Source: Babylonia areolata
Taxonomy: Eukaryota; Mollusca; Gastropoda; Neogastropoda; Buccinidae
DNA length: 64,000 bases
NCBI RefSeq assembly: GCF_041734735.1
Contig: NC_134900.1
Location: 34,762,221-34,826,220 of the forward strand
Reading direction: 5' to 3'
Part shown: positions 11,901-25,900 of the stretch, piece by piece
Layout of the letters: the number at the start of each line of letters is the position of its first letter
Numbering within the stretch: the stretch's first letter is position 1
Notes under the pieces: model-generated
What the model saw: the letters and a program-made list of their open reading frames with translations, nothing else
Told to the model about the DNA's origin: nothing
Databases searched by the model: none
Program-made: the position numbers and the translations under genes

Positions 11901-14603
11901 ATAGATTCATGAGCATCCTCCCCCCCCACCCCACCACCACGCTCCCCCCATCCCCCAGTTGGATGACAACGATTGGTCATCATCGATCTCGATGGACACA
12001 CCACTTGGTATGTTGAATGGTGTTGATGTTGTGTTGTATTCTGTTGTGGTGTTTGTGTTGTGTTGTGTTTGTGTGCTGTTCTGTTGTGTTATTTGTGTTG
12101 TGTTGTATTCTGTTGTGCTGTGTTGTATTGTAATCTGTTGTGTTGTGTTGTTTGTGTTATGTTGTATTCTGTTGTGTTGTTGTTGAATTATGTTGTGTTG
12201 TATTCTCTGTGTGTGTGTGTGTGTGTTCTGTTGTGGTGTTTGTGTTGTGTTGTATTCTGTTGTGTGGTTTGTCTTGTGCTGTGTTGTGTTGTACTGAATT
12301 CTGTTGTGTTGTTTGTGTTTGTATTCTGTTGTGTTTTGTTATTTATTGTTGTGTTGTTTGTTGTTTGTTCTGTCCATCCTCTGCTTAACAGAATGTCAAA
12401 GATAGGAAGTCTTCAGATACTACATAATTTATTGAGCTGATCATGCTTGCTGTGCATGTTGCTAAGTTTGTGGTTTATTCATCAGAATGAAAAACGGGCT
12501 CTTTTGATAGTCGTTGGAGGGACCTCACTGGTCATACAGGCCAAGTCCTTTTTCTTCTTTCCTTCTCCTTTCCCTTCTCTTTCTCCTCCTTGTCTCCCCA
12601 CTCTGTCGTCGTTCTCCTTCATGGACAGTTCATGTAGCGTTGAAGGAATGGGAGGAGTGACAGAAAGCTGTAGGCTGTCATGGCCTGACCAGGCAGCTGG
12701 GTTTATGCAGAGGCCAGGCATCAGTGTCGAATCTCATGACAAATCAAGGTGTGCGTGCTTTAACCCCCCGTCCTTGTTCACCCATTCCATTCAGCTAGAG
12801 AGCTGTGCGGGTTGTGCCGACTGCATGTGGGTCTCATGTCTCAGTCTCGGTTCAGGCTGTCACTGAGCTGAGGTCAGCCTCTTCTTAGCTGGTCAGTGAC
12901 AGGATTCAGGGCTTTTCGCCAGTGACTGTCGTAGGAGGCAGTCCATGTGGTGCTTGTTTTGTGCTCTTCAGGGGCTGTTTGCCCGGTTCTACTCTTGTCA
13001 GTGGGGATCATTTTTGACTCACTTGTGTAAACAAAGTGAGTCTATCTTTTTACCCGGTGTTCGGTTGTCTGTCTGTGTGTGTGTGTGTCTGTGGTAAACT
13101 TTAACATTGACATTTTCTCTGCAGATACTTTGTCAGTTGACACCAAATTAGGCATAAAAATAGGAAAAATTCAGTTCTTTCCAGTCATCTTGTTTAAAAC
13201 AATATTGCACCTCTGGGATGGGCACAAAAAAATAAAAAATGAAGCCTAATTATATGCAAACTGCATTTACTGTTATATTTATATTTTTTGTATTCTCTAA
13301 ACTTGGCACTTTGATCTGATATTCTGACCCAACAACAAGAGCAGTCAATGTCATTATTATCATTTTCTGTTCAAACAGGAACTTCTTTTGCTAAGCATGG
13401 AAGTTTTATTTATTTTGCAAACGTTTTTGGTGCAGATAGTAAAAAAGGGAAATTACTCTGTAATTAATGCTGGGGGAGTTAATTTGCTTTAAACTGATCT
13501 TTCCCATCTTAAACATTACATTTTGAAATTGTACTCAATACATAAAAAGCTTGGATTTTTTTTTTTAAGCGTATCACAAGTGAGTCTTGAAGGCCTTGCC
13601 TCTCTTGTTCATCTTTTCGGTGTTCTTCCATCCTTCTGGGTACTAGTAGTAGTACCCCGTCTGGAAGTGTTTTCAGTGTTCCCACTTCGGTGTCCATCCA
13701 CTGACTTCCCTAACCCTCCACTGACCATCTACTGTGCTCCCTTGTCTCCCACTGCCTGCCTTTTAATGCGTGCCGGTTGGCTGCCACAGCCTCCCACTCC
13801 CTTTCGTCGCCAGTGTTCTCTGGTGTGGTTGGCGGGCCTTTTCCAACTTTACCAGGAAGTCTGCGTTTATGCCCATGTCTGTCCTCGTTGTCGTTCTTTA
13901 CTCTGTCGTTCCAGTCCTGTTGTCGTCATCTACACTTTCACGTCGTCATCGTCATCATTCTCCTTTGTTGTTGTCGTTGTCACGTTCCCTTCTTCATCGT
14001 TTTTTTTTCAGCGTATCACCTTCGTCGTTGTCATCGTCAGTGTAGTGTCAGTGTGACTTTGTGTTGTCACTTTTGGAGACTGTGCACATACATATTCACA
14101 CACTCATGCACATGCACACTTTGCGGGTGCTTTGGCACTGTTGTTCTTCAGAAGGGAGGATTCATTCCACCTCCTGGAAGTCATCTGCCTTGATTTGGAG
14201 TGTGATCAGTTATGATCAGTGATTATCGTCACATTTGTGTGTGTGTGTGTGTGTTATCCCATGCCCTTATTATTAAAATCACTGATTCATTTGTCTGTGT
14301 TATCGTGGTGCCTGATACGATAGTCAACATTGCTGTGACTTAGCCATTGTTAAAGTGTTGAATGAATATATTTTGAATTGTTACATTGTAATAGTCTTGT
14401 GTTTGTGGTGTCTGGGTGTTAGTGCTGGGTTGGGTAGGGGTTATTTGCCCATTCTTTCACAGAGCTTGGCAATCAGCTCTATTTCTTTTTTTCTGTTTTT
14501 GTTTTGTTTTGTTTTTTGGGGTGTTTTTTTTCAAAGCAGACTATGGATCAGTTGGTATATTGACGCTTCTTTGAAACTGAAACTGAAGCATGTCTTTTGT
14601 GTG

Positions 14604-14637
<34 letters not shown>

Positions 14638-17600
14638 GAGCAGTCGGGGCGACACAGGGGTGAGACTGACACATGAACAGATGAGGATCATCAACTACAC
14701 GCCTGAGCTCCGCTCAGGAGAGATCATCAAGGTCTTTGCCTATGCAGGTAAGAGAGAGAGAGAGCAGCGAGAGAGTTTATTCACAGACCAAAAAAAAAAG
14801 AAAAGAAACTACACTAAAAAAACAACAACAACAACAAAATATATATGTATGTATTATCTGTGAATAAACTCTGTGTGTGTGTGTGTGTGTAGATATGTGT
14901 TTTTTAAGGTTCCGTGGGATCAGTATTTAGTTTTTCAGTTCTGGTACGGTCCAGTGTGGCTGGCTGGACTATAATCTGCAAGAAATGTTTGCTTTAAAAA
15001 AGATTACTGATAACTCCTTGTTGTATTTTACAGGCACTGGTAAAACGACGGTCTTGCGCAGGTATACCCAGATGCGACCACACCTCAAATTCCTGCTCAT
15101 AGTTTTCAACAAGTGAGTGTGATTTTTTTTTTTTTAATATTATTTTAGCTGTTTTCAGACACAAACTTTAACACTGTAGAGTTTGAGAAATAAACAGGAA
15201 AAGGCTTGAAATCCGAGTCCTGAATTTGTCTGTTATAGATCAAATTATTTAGTACAAGAAAAAAAAAAAAAAGATTTAGAGTTGACTAATGCTTTGCAGT
15301 TGTTCATGTATGAGTGCATGTGTTTGTGTGCATCACAAGATTGTGTGTGCAAGGAAGTGTGCAAGATTTCCTGGAGCATTCTGTATTGAGTGTGTTATCT
15401 GATAAACTCAGGCAGTAAGAAGGTTGAACCCACGGAAAAAAAAACCAACAGAATTAAATGAATGTGATCAGTTAAACAAATATTTAAGTTACTTTCATGT
15501 AAGTTTTGGTTTTCAGAGATTGTGTACCTGTGACAGTCTTCCAGTTATGAATTAGAACTTGTACAAAATTGTTTGTTCACTTCTGCTTGTACATGATTGT
15601 TTATGTTTCTTCACTTCTGCCCGTACTTCTGTACAACTAACAGGGTTATTCGTTTGTTTCTTCTGCCGATACTCCTGTACAACTAACAGGGTTATTCATT
15701 TGTTTCTTGTGCCCGTACTCCTGTACAACTAACAGGGTTATTCATTTGTTTCTTGTGCCCGTACTCCTGTACAACTAACAGGGTTATTCATTTGTTTCTT
15801 GTGCCCGTACTCCTGTACAACTAACAGGGTTATTCATTTGTTTCTTGTGCCTATACTCCTGTACAACTAACAGGGTTATTCATTTGTTTCTTGTGCCCGT
15901 ACTCCTGTACAACTAACAGGGTTATTTATTTGTTTCTTGTGCCTGTACTCCTGTACAACTAACAGGGTTATTTAGTTGTTTCTTGTGCCCATACTCCTGT
16001 ACAACTAACAGGGTTATTCATTTGTTTCTTCTGCCGGTATTCCTGTACAACTAACAGGGTTATTTATTTGTTTCTTGTGCCCGTACTCCTGTACAACTAA
16101 CAGGGTTATTTATTTGTTTCTTCTGCCAGTACTCCTGTACAACTAACAGGGTTATTTATTTGTTTCTTGTGCTCGTACTCCTGTACAACTAACAGGGTTA
16201 TTTATTTGTTTCTTGTGCCCGTACTCCTGTACAACTAACAGGGTTATTTATTTGTTTCTTCTGCCCGTACTCCTGTACAACTAACAGGGTTATTTATTTG
16301 TTTCTTGTGCCCGTACTCCTGTACAACTAACAGGGTTATTTATTTGTTTCTTCTGCCCGTACTCCTGTACAACTAACAGGGTTATTCATTTGTTTCTTGT
16401 GCCCGTACTCCTGTACAACTAACAGGGTTATTTATTTGTTTCTTGTGCCCGTACTCCTGTACAACTAACAGGGTTATTTATTTGTTTCTTCTGCCCGTAC
16501 TCCTGTACAACTAACAGGGTTATTTATTTGTTTCTTGTGCCCGTACTCCTGTACAACTAACAGGGTTATTTATTTGTTTCTTCTGCCCGTACTCCTGTAC
16601 AACTAACAGGGTTATTTATTTGTTTCTTGTGCTCGTACTCCTGTACAACTAACAGGGTTATTTATTTGTTTCTTCTGCCCGTATTCCTGTACAACTAACA
16701 GGGTTATTCATTTGTTTCTTGTGCTTGTACTCCTGTACAACTAACAGGGTTATTTATTTGTTTCTTCTGCCCGTACTCCTGTACAACTAACAGGGTTATT
16801 CATTTGTTTCTTGTGCCCGTACTCCTGTACAACTAACAGGGTTATTCATTTGTTTCTTGTGCCCGTACTCCTGTACAACTAACAGGGTTATTCATTTGTT
16901 TCTTGTGCCCGTACTCCTGTACAACTAACAGGGTTATTCATTTGTTTCTTGTGCCCGTACTCCTGTACAACTAACAGGGTTATTTATTTGTTTCTTCTGC
17001 CCGTATTCCTGTACAACTAACAGGGTTATTTATTTGTTTCTTCTGCCCGTATTCCTGTACAACTAACAGGGTTATTTATTTGTTTCTTGTGCTCGTATTC
17101 CTGTACAACTAACAGGGTTATTCATTTGTTTCTTGTGCCCGTACTCCTGTACAACTAACAGGGTTATTCATTTGTTTCTTGTGCCCGTATTCCTGTACAA
17201 CTAACAGGGTTATTCATTTGTTTCTTGTGCTTGTACTCCTGTACAACTAACAGGGTTATTCATTTGTTTCTTCTGCCCATACTCCTGTACAACTAACAGG
17301 GTTATTTATTTGTTTCTTGTGCCCGTACTCCTGTACAGCTAACAGGGTTATTCATTTGTTTCTTCTGCCCGTATTCCTGTACAACTAACAGGGTTATTCA
17401 TTTGTTTCTTGTGCTCGTACTCCTGTACAACTAACAGGGTTATTTATTTGTTTCTTGTGCCCGTACTCCTGTACAACTAACAGGGTTATTCATTTGTTTC
17501 TTGTGCCCGTACTCCTGTACAACTAACAGGGTTATTCATTTGTTTCTTGTGCCCGTACTCCTGTACAACTAACTTGTGCTCGTACCCCTGTACAAGGTTG

Positions 17601-18649
17601 TTGATTTGTCCTCACTTCTGCTTGTGCATGATTGTTTGTATTCCTTTCTGCAGTTGAAGGTCAGAATGCTGGCAGGTTTGTGAATTTTCCCCCACATTGA
17701 CGGCGATGTGTTGTTGTTGGCCATCAGGTCGGTGTGCACACACGCCCAGTCCACGTTCCCTCCCAACGTCACCTGCAGGACGGGGCACAGTCTGGCCTTT
17801 GCAGCCGTAGGTCGAAGGTCAGGACAGGTGTCATGCACAGGGCTCGTTCAAGTTTTGAACGTTAAGAATTTGATGATGATGATGATGATGAAATGAACAC
17901 TTAGATAGCACCTATCCTCGGTCAGAGGCCAAGCTCTTAGCGCTGTACAAACACGGAGTCGTTTTCACAACAGGCTGCCTACCTGGGTAAGGCCCACTGA
18001 CAGTTGTCTTGGGGCACAAGTCATTCGTTTTCCTGCGTCGTTCAGTCCGGTTTTGGTCATACACACACTCAGACAGACATGTAACGTTTTTCCTTTCTTT
18101 CGGGGGGTGTGCAGGCTGGGTATGTTCTTATTCCTATATTCTTTCCGAATGCTGACCTGAATTATGGGATCTTTAACATGTGTATTTCATCTTCTGCATG
18201 TTTAATATACACAATTTGTAATAAATTGATTATTTTAGAAATGACACGCCTTTTTCAAGTCAATAATTTTTTTTTTTTTTTTTTTGCGTTAATGACCCAA
18301 GTTTGTAAAAGGTTGATATTTTGGCTCTGTGTATCACTGATAACAGGGGGAAAAAAGACTCACCATTTCTGTCAGTGATGAAACACAGCTGCAAAACCTT
18401 CCACCTCATTTTGAATTTAAAAATGAAATAATGGTTTATAAAAACTTATGTTAGATTTTTTTGTGACAGAAATATCACTCAGAATGTCATGGATTTAATG
18501 TGGGTTTCTGATGATTGAATTAAAATTGTGTGATCAAAAACCTTTATGAACTGTGGATGGAAGGGCAGCAAAATCGTATTTATGCATATGTGAGAAAGAC
18601 CCCTGTGAATGCTGTTACAGTTTATAGGATATTTATATATCCATCCATG

Positions 18650-18711
<62 letters not shown>

Positions 18712-21700
18712 CATGTATCTGTATGTCTATCTCTGTATTTTACTCAGTGGAGTTTATGGATATATATCTATATATGTCTGTCTTTACTTACCTATCAGTT
18801 TAGCTCTCTATCGATATATTTCTATAAATCATTCAGAGGACTACCCTGAAGATTTAGACTTTTGATTCAAGTTCATATCATCAGTGTTTATTTACTTTTT
18901 AGCCCAACAGAAAATGACAGTAGATATGAGTTTATGTTTTGACAGTAGATCTTACGTCTGTTTACCAGGATAGCAGTGGGGAAAAAAAAAATTTTTTGTT
19001 AGCCAGACACCACAAAAATAATACGTTATTGTGTGTTTGTTTTCATATTTGCAATACAATACAGTTTCAGTTTATCAAGGAGGCGTTACTGTGTTCGGAA
19101 AAATCCATGTTTCTACACATGTGCTAACCAGATGCCTGACAGCAGCACAACCCAACATACTAGTCAGGCCTTGAGTGCATGCATATATATTCGTATACTT
19201 ACTAGAGAAGATTTCTTCCAAAGAATACAACACAGTGCAAAACAGTACAACAGATACAATGCAATGCAAAGGAATACAATAATTTAGACATGCCTGTCAG
19301 TTTGTCTTATTGGTTAATGGGGGAATATCCTGCTGATGAGAAATCATTCTTTTCAGGTACGCTGCTAAGAAGAATTTGAACGCAGGCAACCTTCGGTTGT
19401 ACGACGTGGCGATGACGCTGAAGAGCAGAAAGACGAACTCAGAAAACCTGTTTGTCCGTGCCAAGCGTGTGATGGAGACGCTGAAGAATTTCCTGTCGTC
19501 AGGCGATGATAGGATCACAACCCAGCACACACCTTTGACTGAATTTGGCATTCGAATCATGGATCTGGATTTCAGCCAGAAAATGGTGAGGCAGTGGATG
19601 GTCATCATAGTTTCAGTTTGTCAAGGAGGCATCACTGCGTTTAGACAAATCCGTATATATACTCTGGACCTTGCAATTGGAATGAACTTCCTCTTTCGCT
19701 TCATCAAGTCTCCACACTCAGCTCTTTCAAGTCTGGCCTTAAAACCCACCTGTTCCCAAAATAGCCTCCCTTGCCTGCCTCTTCCTTGTCTTTAGTTTCT
19801 ACAGTTTTAGAGTTATGCATGCGTGTGAATGACTGGTGTGAAAGTGCTTTGATTTGTCTCTGCACAAGATTCAGCACTATATAAATACCATTATTATTAT
19901 ACTCAGCACCACATCTGATAGGCAGATGCCTGACCATCTCATCGTGTTTCTCTCTGCTCAGTTGGGGAACACCAAGAATTCTTGTCATCAGTAGAAGAGT
20001 AGAGAGACCTTGGAGGGATATACTTGCTGAAATGATGCGCATGAAATTGCGTGTGAAAAGAGGGAGGTGGAGAAGAAAGAAAGGAGAGAAATTGCATGAA
20101 ATAGTAATATATGTCTGAAGGGGAATGCTGTTGTATGATGTGCATGCCAGTTTGGACATGTGTTTATGATAATAATGTAAATAAGAATGATAATATTGAT
20201 GGTAATAATTAGATCACTCCATTGGACAAAACGTGGACGCTGGTGGACTTCTTGAGGTGAACATTTTTAATCCGAATGTTTTAAACTCTGGAAGGTTTTT
20301 AATCTTTTTGAATAAAAAGCTTGAAGCAGTGACTAGTTTTTATTGTACTTCTCCTTGAAGTAGATGCTAACGTGGCAGTAACCTTGAGATGGCCTCAGTA
20401 GTCGGCGAGGCTCTAAGCACCATAATTTGATTTGATTCATTGGACAAAAGAGGAAAATTAGCAAGCTGCAGCTATGTACATAGTGAATACATTTTTCAGT
20501 CAGAACAAGGAAACCTGCTCAGTCTTTCCGTACTAAAGGTGACTGTGTATGATGTCTGTGGCTTTGGGCAGTTGTATGTAGAAGATGCCGACTATTACTG
20601 GGGGCGCATGAAGGACCTGGATGATGAGAGGGTGAAGATGACACATGACGGCTACCTCAAGCTGTACCAGCTGTGGCAACCCACGCTGAACAACTACGAC
20701 ATTATTCTGGTGGACGAGGCCCAGGATCTCTCTCCTGGTGAGTCTTTGACTTAAAGGTCCCCAAAACATGGTTTTAAGAGTCGTGCAAAATCGCTTAAAA
20801 ATCTGAATTTAGACGTTATTAGAGGTGGGGTTTTTTGTTATTTTTTTCTTTTTTTATTGCACACACATGTTGAATCAGTTGTAATTGGCAAAAAAGCACA
20901 CTCAGCTTGAGCTAATTTCGTTTACTACCATGAAAATCTCATTAAAACGTCCCGCTGTGGTTAGACCAGTGTGACGTCACAAACAGTCTAGCATGCAGGT
21001 TGAGTTTCAGTTTCTCAAGGAGGCATCACTGCATTTAGACAAATCCATATATGCTGCACCCCACCTGCTGGGCAGATAGATGCCTGACCAGCAGCATAAC
21101 CCAGCGCACTTAGTAAGGCCTCGAGTGCATGCAGTTATAGTTGTCTACCTTATCAAGAGTGGATGCTTTCTACAGGATTGTGCCAGAGGACAACAACTTT
21201 TGGTTGCCGTGAGTTCATGCATGCTGCCAGTGGGTCGTCAGTGTATCACATCATCTGAATGACTAGGCACTCGGTTTGATTTTCCAGTCAAATTTTTTGG
21301 GACAAGAGGCAAGAACACAGACTCTCACAGACTTTGTATCGGCAGATGAGCATCTTGAACTATTCTGCAGTCTTCCTCCTGCACGTTGAAACAAGACAAG
21401 GCCGGCAGTATCATCTGTTTTTTTGAAAATTTATCACAAAAAACAGTGCTGTAGCTGAAAAATGCAAGACGTAATGGTTGCTGAATCAAAGCTCGGGAAA
21501 GTGCCGCTTCAACAGTATTTCTCAGTAATAAGAATGTCTGCTTACATCACCTCGAAGATATTGACTACAATAATTGCTTTTGTTAGCAGCGTATGTCCTG
21601 CAAGAATTTTCCATCTTGTTTAAAAATGAAATTTTACCAGAAAGCTGTGTATTCAGGACCTTAAAGAACTTTAAACAAACAGCTGTCACTCAGACTTTGG

Positions 21701-22470
21701 TCTGTATTCAGGACCTTAAAGAACTTTAAACAAACAGCTGTCACTCAGACTTTGGTCTGTATTCGCAGACCTGTTTTGAGTATAATGTTCAGACTGTTCT
21801 CTAAATCATGATGGAGTAAATACTGCCCAGTATCAAGTGTATTTGTTACAGTGATGTTACAGTTCAGCATGTGATGTTTGACTGTGAGTAATGAAACCAT
21901 ACTAACACAAAAGTGTGTCATCTGCAGTCGCTGGGAGTATTGGTATTTTTGACTTTTTGCATTCATTATCAGTTGTTTCCCTCTTTAGATGGGCTGAGTG
22001 GTTAAAGCGTTGGACTGTCAGTCTGAGGGTCCCGGGTTCGAATCACGGTGACGGCGCTTGGTGGCTAAAAGGTGGAGATTTTTACGATCTCCCAGGTCAA
22101 CATATGTGCAGACCTGCTAGTGCCTGAACCCCCTTCGTGTGTATATGCAAGCAGAAGATCAAATATGCATGTTAAAGGTCCTGTAATCCATGTCAGCGTT
22201 CGGTGGGTTATGGAAACAAGAACATGCCCAGCATGCACACCCCCGAAAATGGAGTATGGCTGCCTACATGGCGGGGTAAAAACGGTCATACACCTAAAAG
22301 CCCACTCGTGTGCATACGAGTGAACGCAGAAGAAGAAAAAGTTTCCCTCTTTAAACTGACATCTTCCCCTGTAGGTAATCCGTCAAGTAACTTTCTTTTA
22401 ATTGTACTTCTGTTTATATTTCAAATGTAGTTCTTTGATTCCACCCTGGAATGAAATAAGCACAATCAGG

Positions 22471-22517
<47 letters not shown>

Positions 22518-22873
22518 TTCTCTTTCTCTCTCTGCTTTCTCTCTGTGTATATTTCTCACACTGTATTCTCTGTTTTTCTCTGCATTAAGCTCTTTTTTTT
22601 CTTTTTTTTTCCATGCACTTTTATGGAAACAAACAGTGAAAAGATGGGGGGGGGGGGGGGAGGCGAAATGGAATGAGAATACTGCTGTTATTAGATAAAA
22701 TTGGGGGGTTTTTTGTTGGGTTTTTTGGGGTTTTTTTAAGCCTGTTCCCCATGTATTTGTTTATTTTGTTCAATTATTTTATTTCATTTCATGTTGTTAT
22801 ACACCATCCCGTGGTAGCCTTTCAAGGCTTGACCAGCACATTAGGTTTATGTTCAGGTCAGGCCTCTGTCTTA

Positions 22874-22907
<34 letters not shown>

Positions 22908-25900
22908 ACATACATACATACAAACACACACACATATATATTACACCTCTCGTCCCTCGATAGAAAAAACAAATAAAACTGCATGCAGGGAAGAAAAAAA
23001 AAGGGTAGCGCTGCAGTGCTGTAGTGTAGCGACACGTTCTCCCTGGGGAGAGCAGCCTGAATTTCACACAGAGAAATCTGTTGTGATAAAAAGAAATACA
23101 AATATATATATATTTATTTATTTATTTATTCATACTGGATTTTTTTGATAACTTTTTAAAACACAAATATGGCACAGCTGTTATAGATCAGTCTGCACAC
23201 TTTGATACCTGCTTGAAACTGAAAGTGAAACCGTTCCCCCTTACCTGTTGGGCACCAGCTTTGCTGACCATCCTAGAGCAACAGAACCAGCCCAAGATCT
23301 TTGTGGGCGACCAACACCAACAGATCTACGCCTTTAGGGGTGCCGTGAACGCCATGGAAGGGCTGGTGGCCAGCAAGACCTTCTACCTGACACAGGTAAG
23401 TCAGGCTGTAGTGATATTGTTACCTGGCTGATGGTTGATAAGATTACCTGACATAGGTAAGTCAGGCTGTAGTGATATTGTTACCTGGCTGATGGTCGAT
23501 AAGATCTACCTGACACAGGTAAGTCAGGCTGTAGTGATATTGTTGCCTGGCTGATGGTTGATACGATTACCTGACACAGGTAAGTCAGGCTGTAGTGATA
23601 TTGTTACCTGGCTGATGGTTGATAAGATCTACCTGACACAGATAAGTCAGGCTGTAGTGATATTGTTACCTGGCTGATGGTTGATAAGATTACCTGACAC
23701 AGGTAAGTCAGGCTGTAGTGATATTGTTACCTGGCTGATGGTTGATACGATCTACCTGACACAGATAAGTCAGGCTGTAGTGATATTGTTACCTGGCTGA
23801 TGGTTGATACGATCTACCTGACACAGGTAAGTCAGGCTGTAGTGATATTGTTACCTGGCTGATGGTCGATAAGATCTACCTGACACAGGTAAGTCAGGCT
23901 GTAGTGATATTGTTACCTGGCTGATGGTTGATAAGATTACCTGACACAGGTAAGTCAGGCTGTAGTGATATTACCTGGCTGATAGTTGATAAGATTACCT
24001 GACACAGGCAAGTCAGGCTGTAGTGATATTGTTACCTGGCTGATGGTTGATAAGATCTACCTGACATAGGTAAGTCAGACTGTAGTGATTTTAAAAAAAT
24101 AATAATTTTTTTTGATGAACATTTTCCCTTTTTCTTTAACTGAACTTTTTTTTAATGAACATTTTTTTTAATGAACAGTCCATCACTAACGACCACACAG
24201 TCATCAGCAGTCAAAGAGTTAAGGGAGCATTATTGGCAGGTGAAATATTAACCTGACTGACAGCAAATGGGATCTTCTAGACATGAAATTTTTATATTGA
24301 ATAGTACTTAACAAGCATGTAAGCATCAAGAATATATAACGAAAATAATGATTGTTTTTCTCATGCATTTCTTGTTGGTTGTATTGTGCAGCATGAAGAA
24401 TATTTAACGGAAAATACTGATTGTTTTTCTGATGCTCGTTTTGTTGCTGTGCAGTCGTTCAGGTTTGGTCCGGAAATTGCCCAGGTGGCCAACACACTAC
24501 TGGAGAACCTGAAGAACGATACGTCCCGGAACATTGTGGGTCACGGCACTCCGGGTGAGCATCTGGGGCTTTCTCTGTCTGTGTGTGGCTGTTTTGTTTT
24601 GGGGAACAGTAGCAGGCTTGGAACAGTTTTGGTAAAATGTGTACACGCATGCAGAAGATAAGATGCGTGTATTTAGGATCCTTTAATCCATGTCGGTGTT
24701 TGGTGGGTTATGGAAACCAGAACGTAGCCTGCGTGCACACCCCTGAAAACGGAGTAGGGCTGCCTTCATGGTGGGGTAAATAAAATGGTCATACACATAA
24801 AATGTTCCACGAGTGTGTATGTGAGTGTACCTGAAATCTGATTACACGTTGAAACGAAAGATGAGCGCCCAATGACAGCCACCAGTCGGCTCTGCCCGGG
24901 TAAGCAGCCTGTTGTGCAGATGACCCTGTGTTTGTAAAGCGCTTAGAGCTTGGTCTGTGACCGAGGACAGGTGCTGTATAAGTATCCTTCTTCTTCTTCT
25001 TCTTTGTTCGTGGGCTGCAACTCCCACGTTCACTCGTATATACACGAGTGGGCTTTTACGTGTATGACCGTTTTTACCCCGCCATGTAGGCAGCCATACT
25101 CCGCTTTCGGGGGTGTGCATGCTGGGTATGTACTTGTTTCCATAACCCACCGAACGCTGACATGGATTACAGGATCTTTAACGTGCGTATTTGATCTTTT
25201 GCTTGCGTGTACACACGAAGGGGGTTCAGGCACTAGCAGGTCTGCACATATGTTGACCTGGGAGATCGTAAAAATCTCCACCCTTTACCCACCAGGCGCC
25301 GTCACCGAGATTCGAACCCGGGACCCTCAGATTGAAAGTCCAACGCTTTAACCATTCGGCTATTGCGCCCGTCGTATAAGTATCCATATCATCATCATGA
25401 TGTTGGTCAGGGCCCTCTACTGCATGAGGATTGTACAAATTTATCCTCTTCCTATCCCCCTGAAAACGGATTGTGACTGCCTACATGGCGAGGGTAAATG
25501 CACGTGGAAAGACCACTGGTGTATACGAGCGAAACGTGGGAGTGCCAGCCAATGAACAAAGCAGAAGAAAGGATCCTCCTCCTACCTTTAATTTTCGTAC
25601 CTTGATCCTGTCACCTGGAATACACTTTGATTCATTGATTGATATGGATACTTACATAGCGCCTATCCTCGGCCGGAGACCAAGCTCTAAGTGCTTTACA
25701 AACACGGGGTCATTTGCACAACAGGCTGCCTACCTGGGTAGAGCCGACTGACGGCTGCCACGGGGCGCTCATCATTCGTTTCCTGTGTCATTCAGTTAGA
25801 TTTCAGGCATGCACACATACACACTCAGACAAACATTTAACATTTTACATGTATAACCTTTTTTTTTATTTACCCTGCCATGTAGGCAGCCATACTCTGT

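Noticed and set aside
13523-14193. Frames of 138-177 codons in FBH1 intron 5
   Set aside because: Low-complexity C/T-rich DNA, no domain, overlapping frames equally open.
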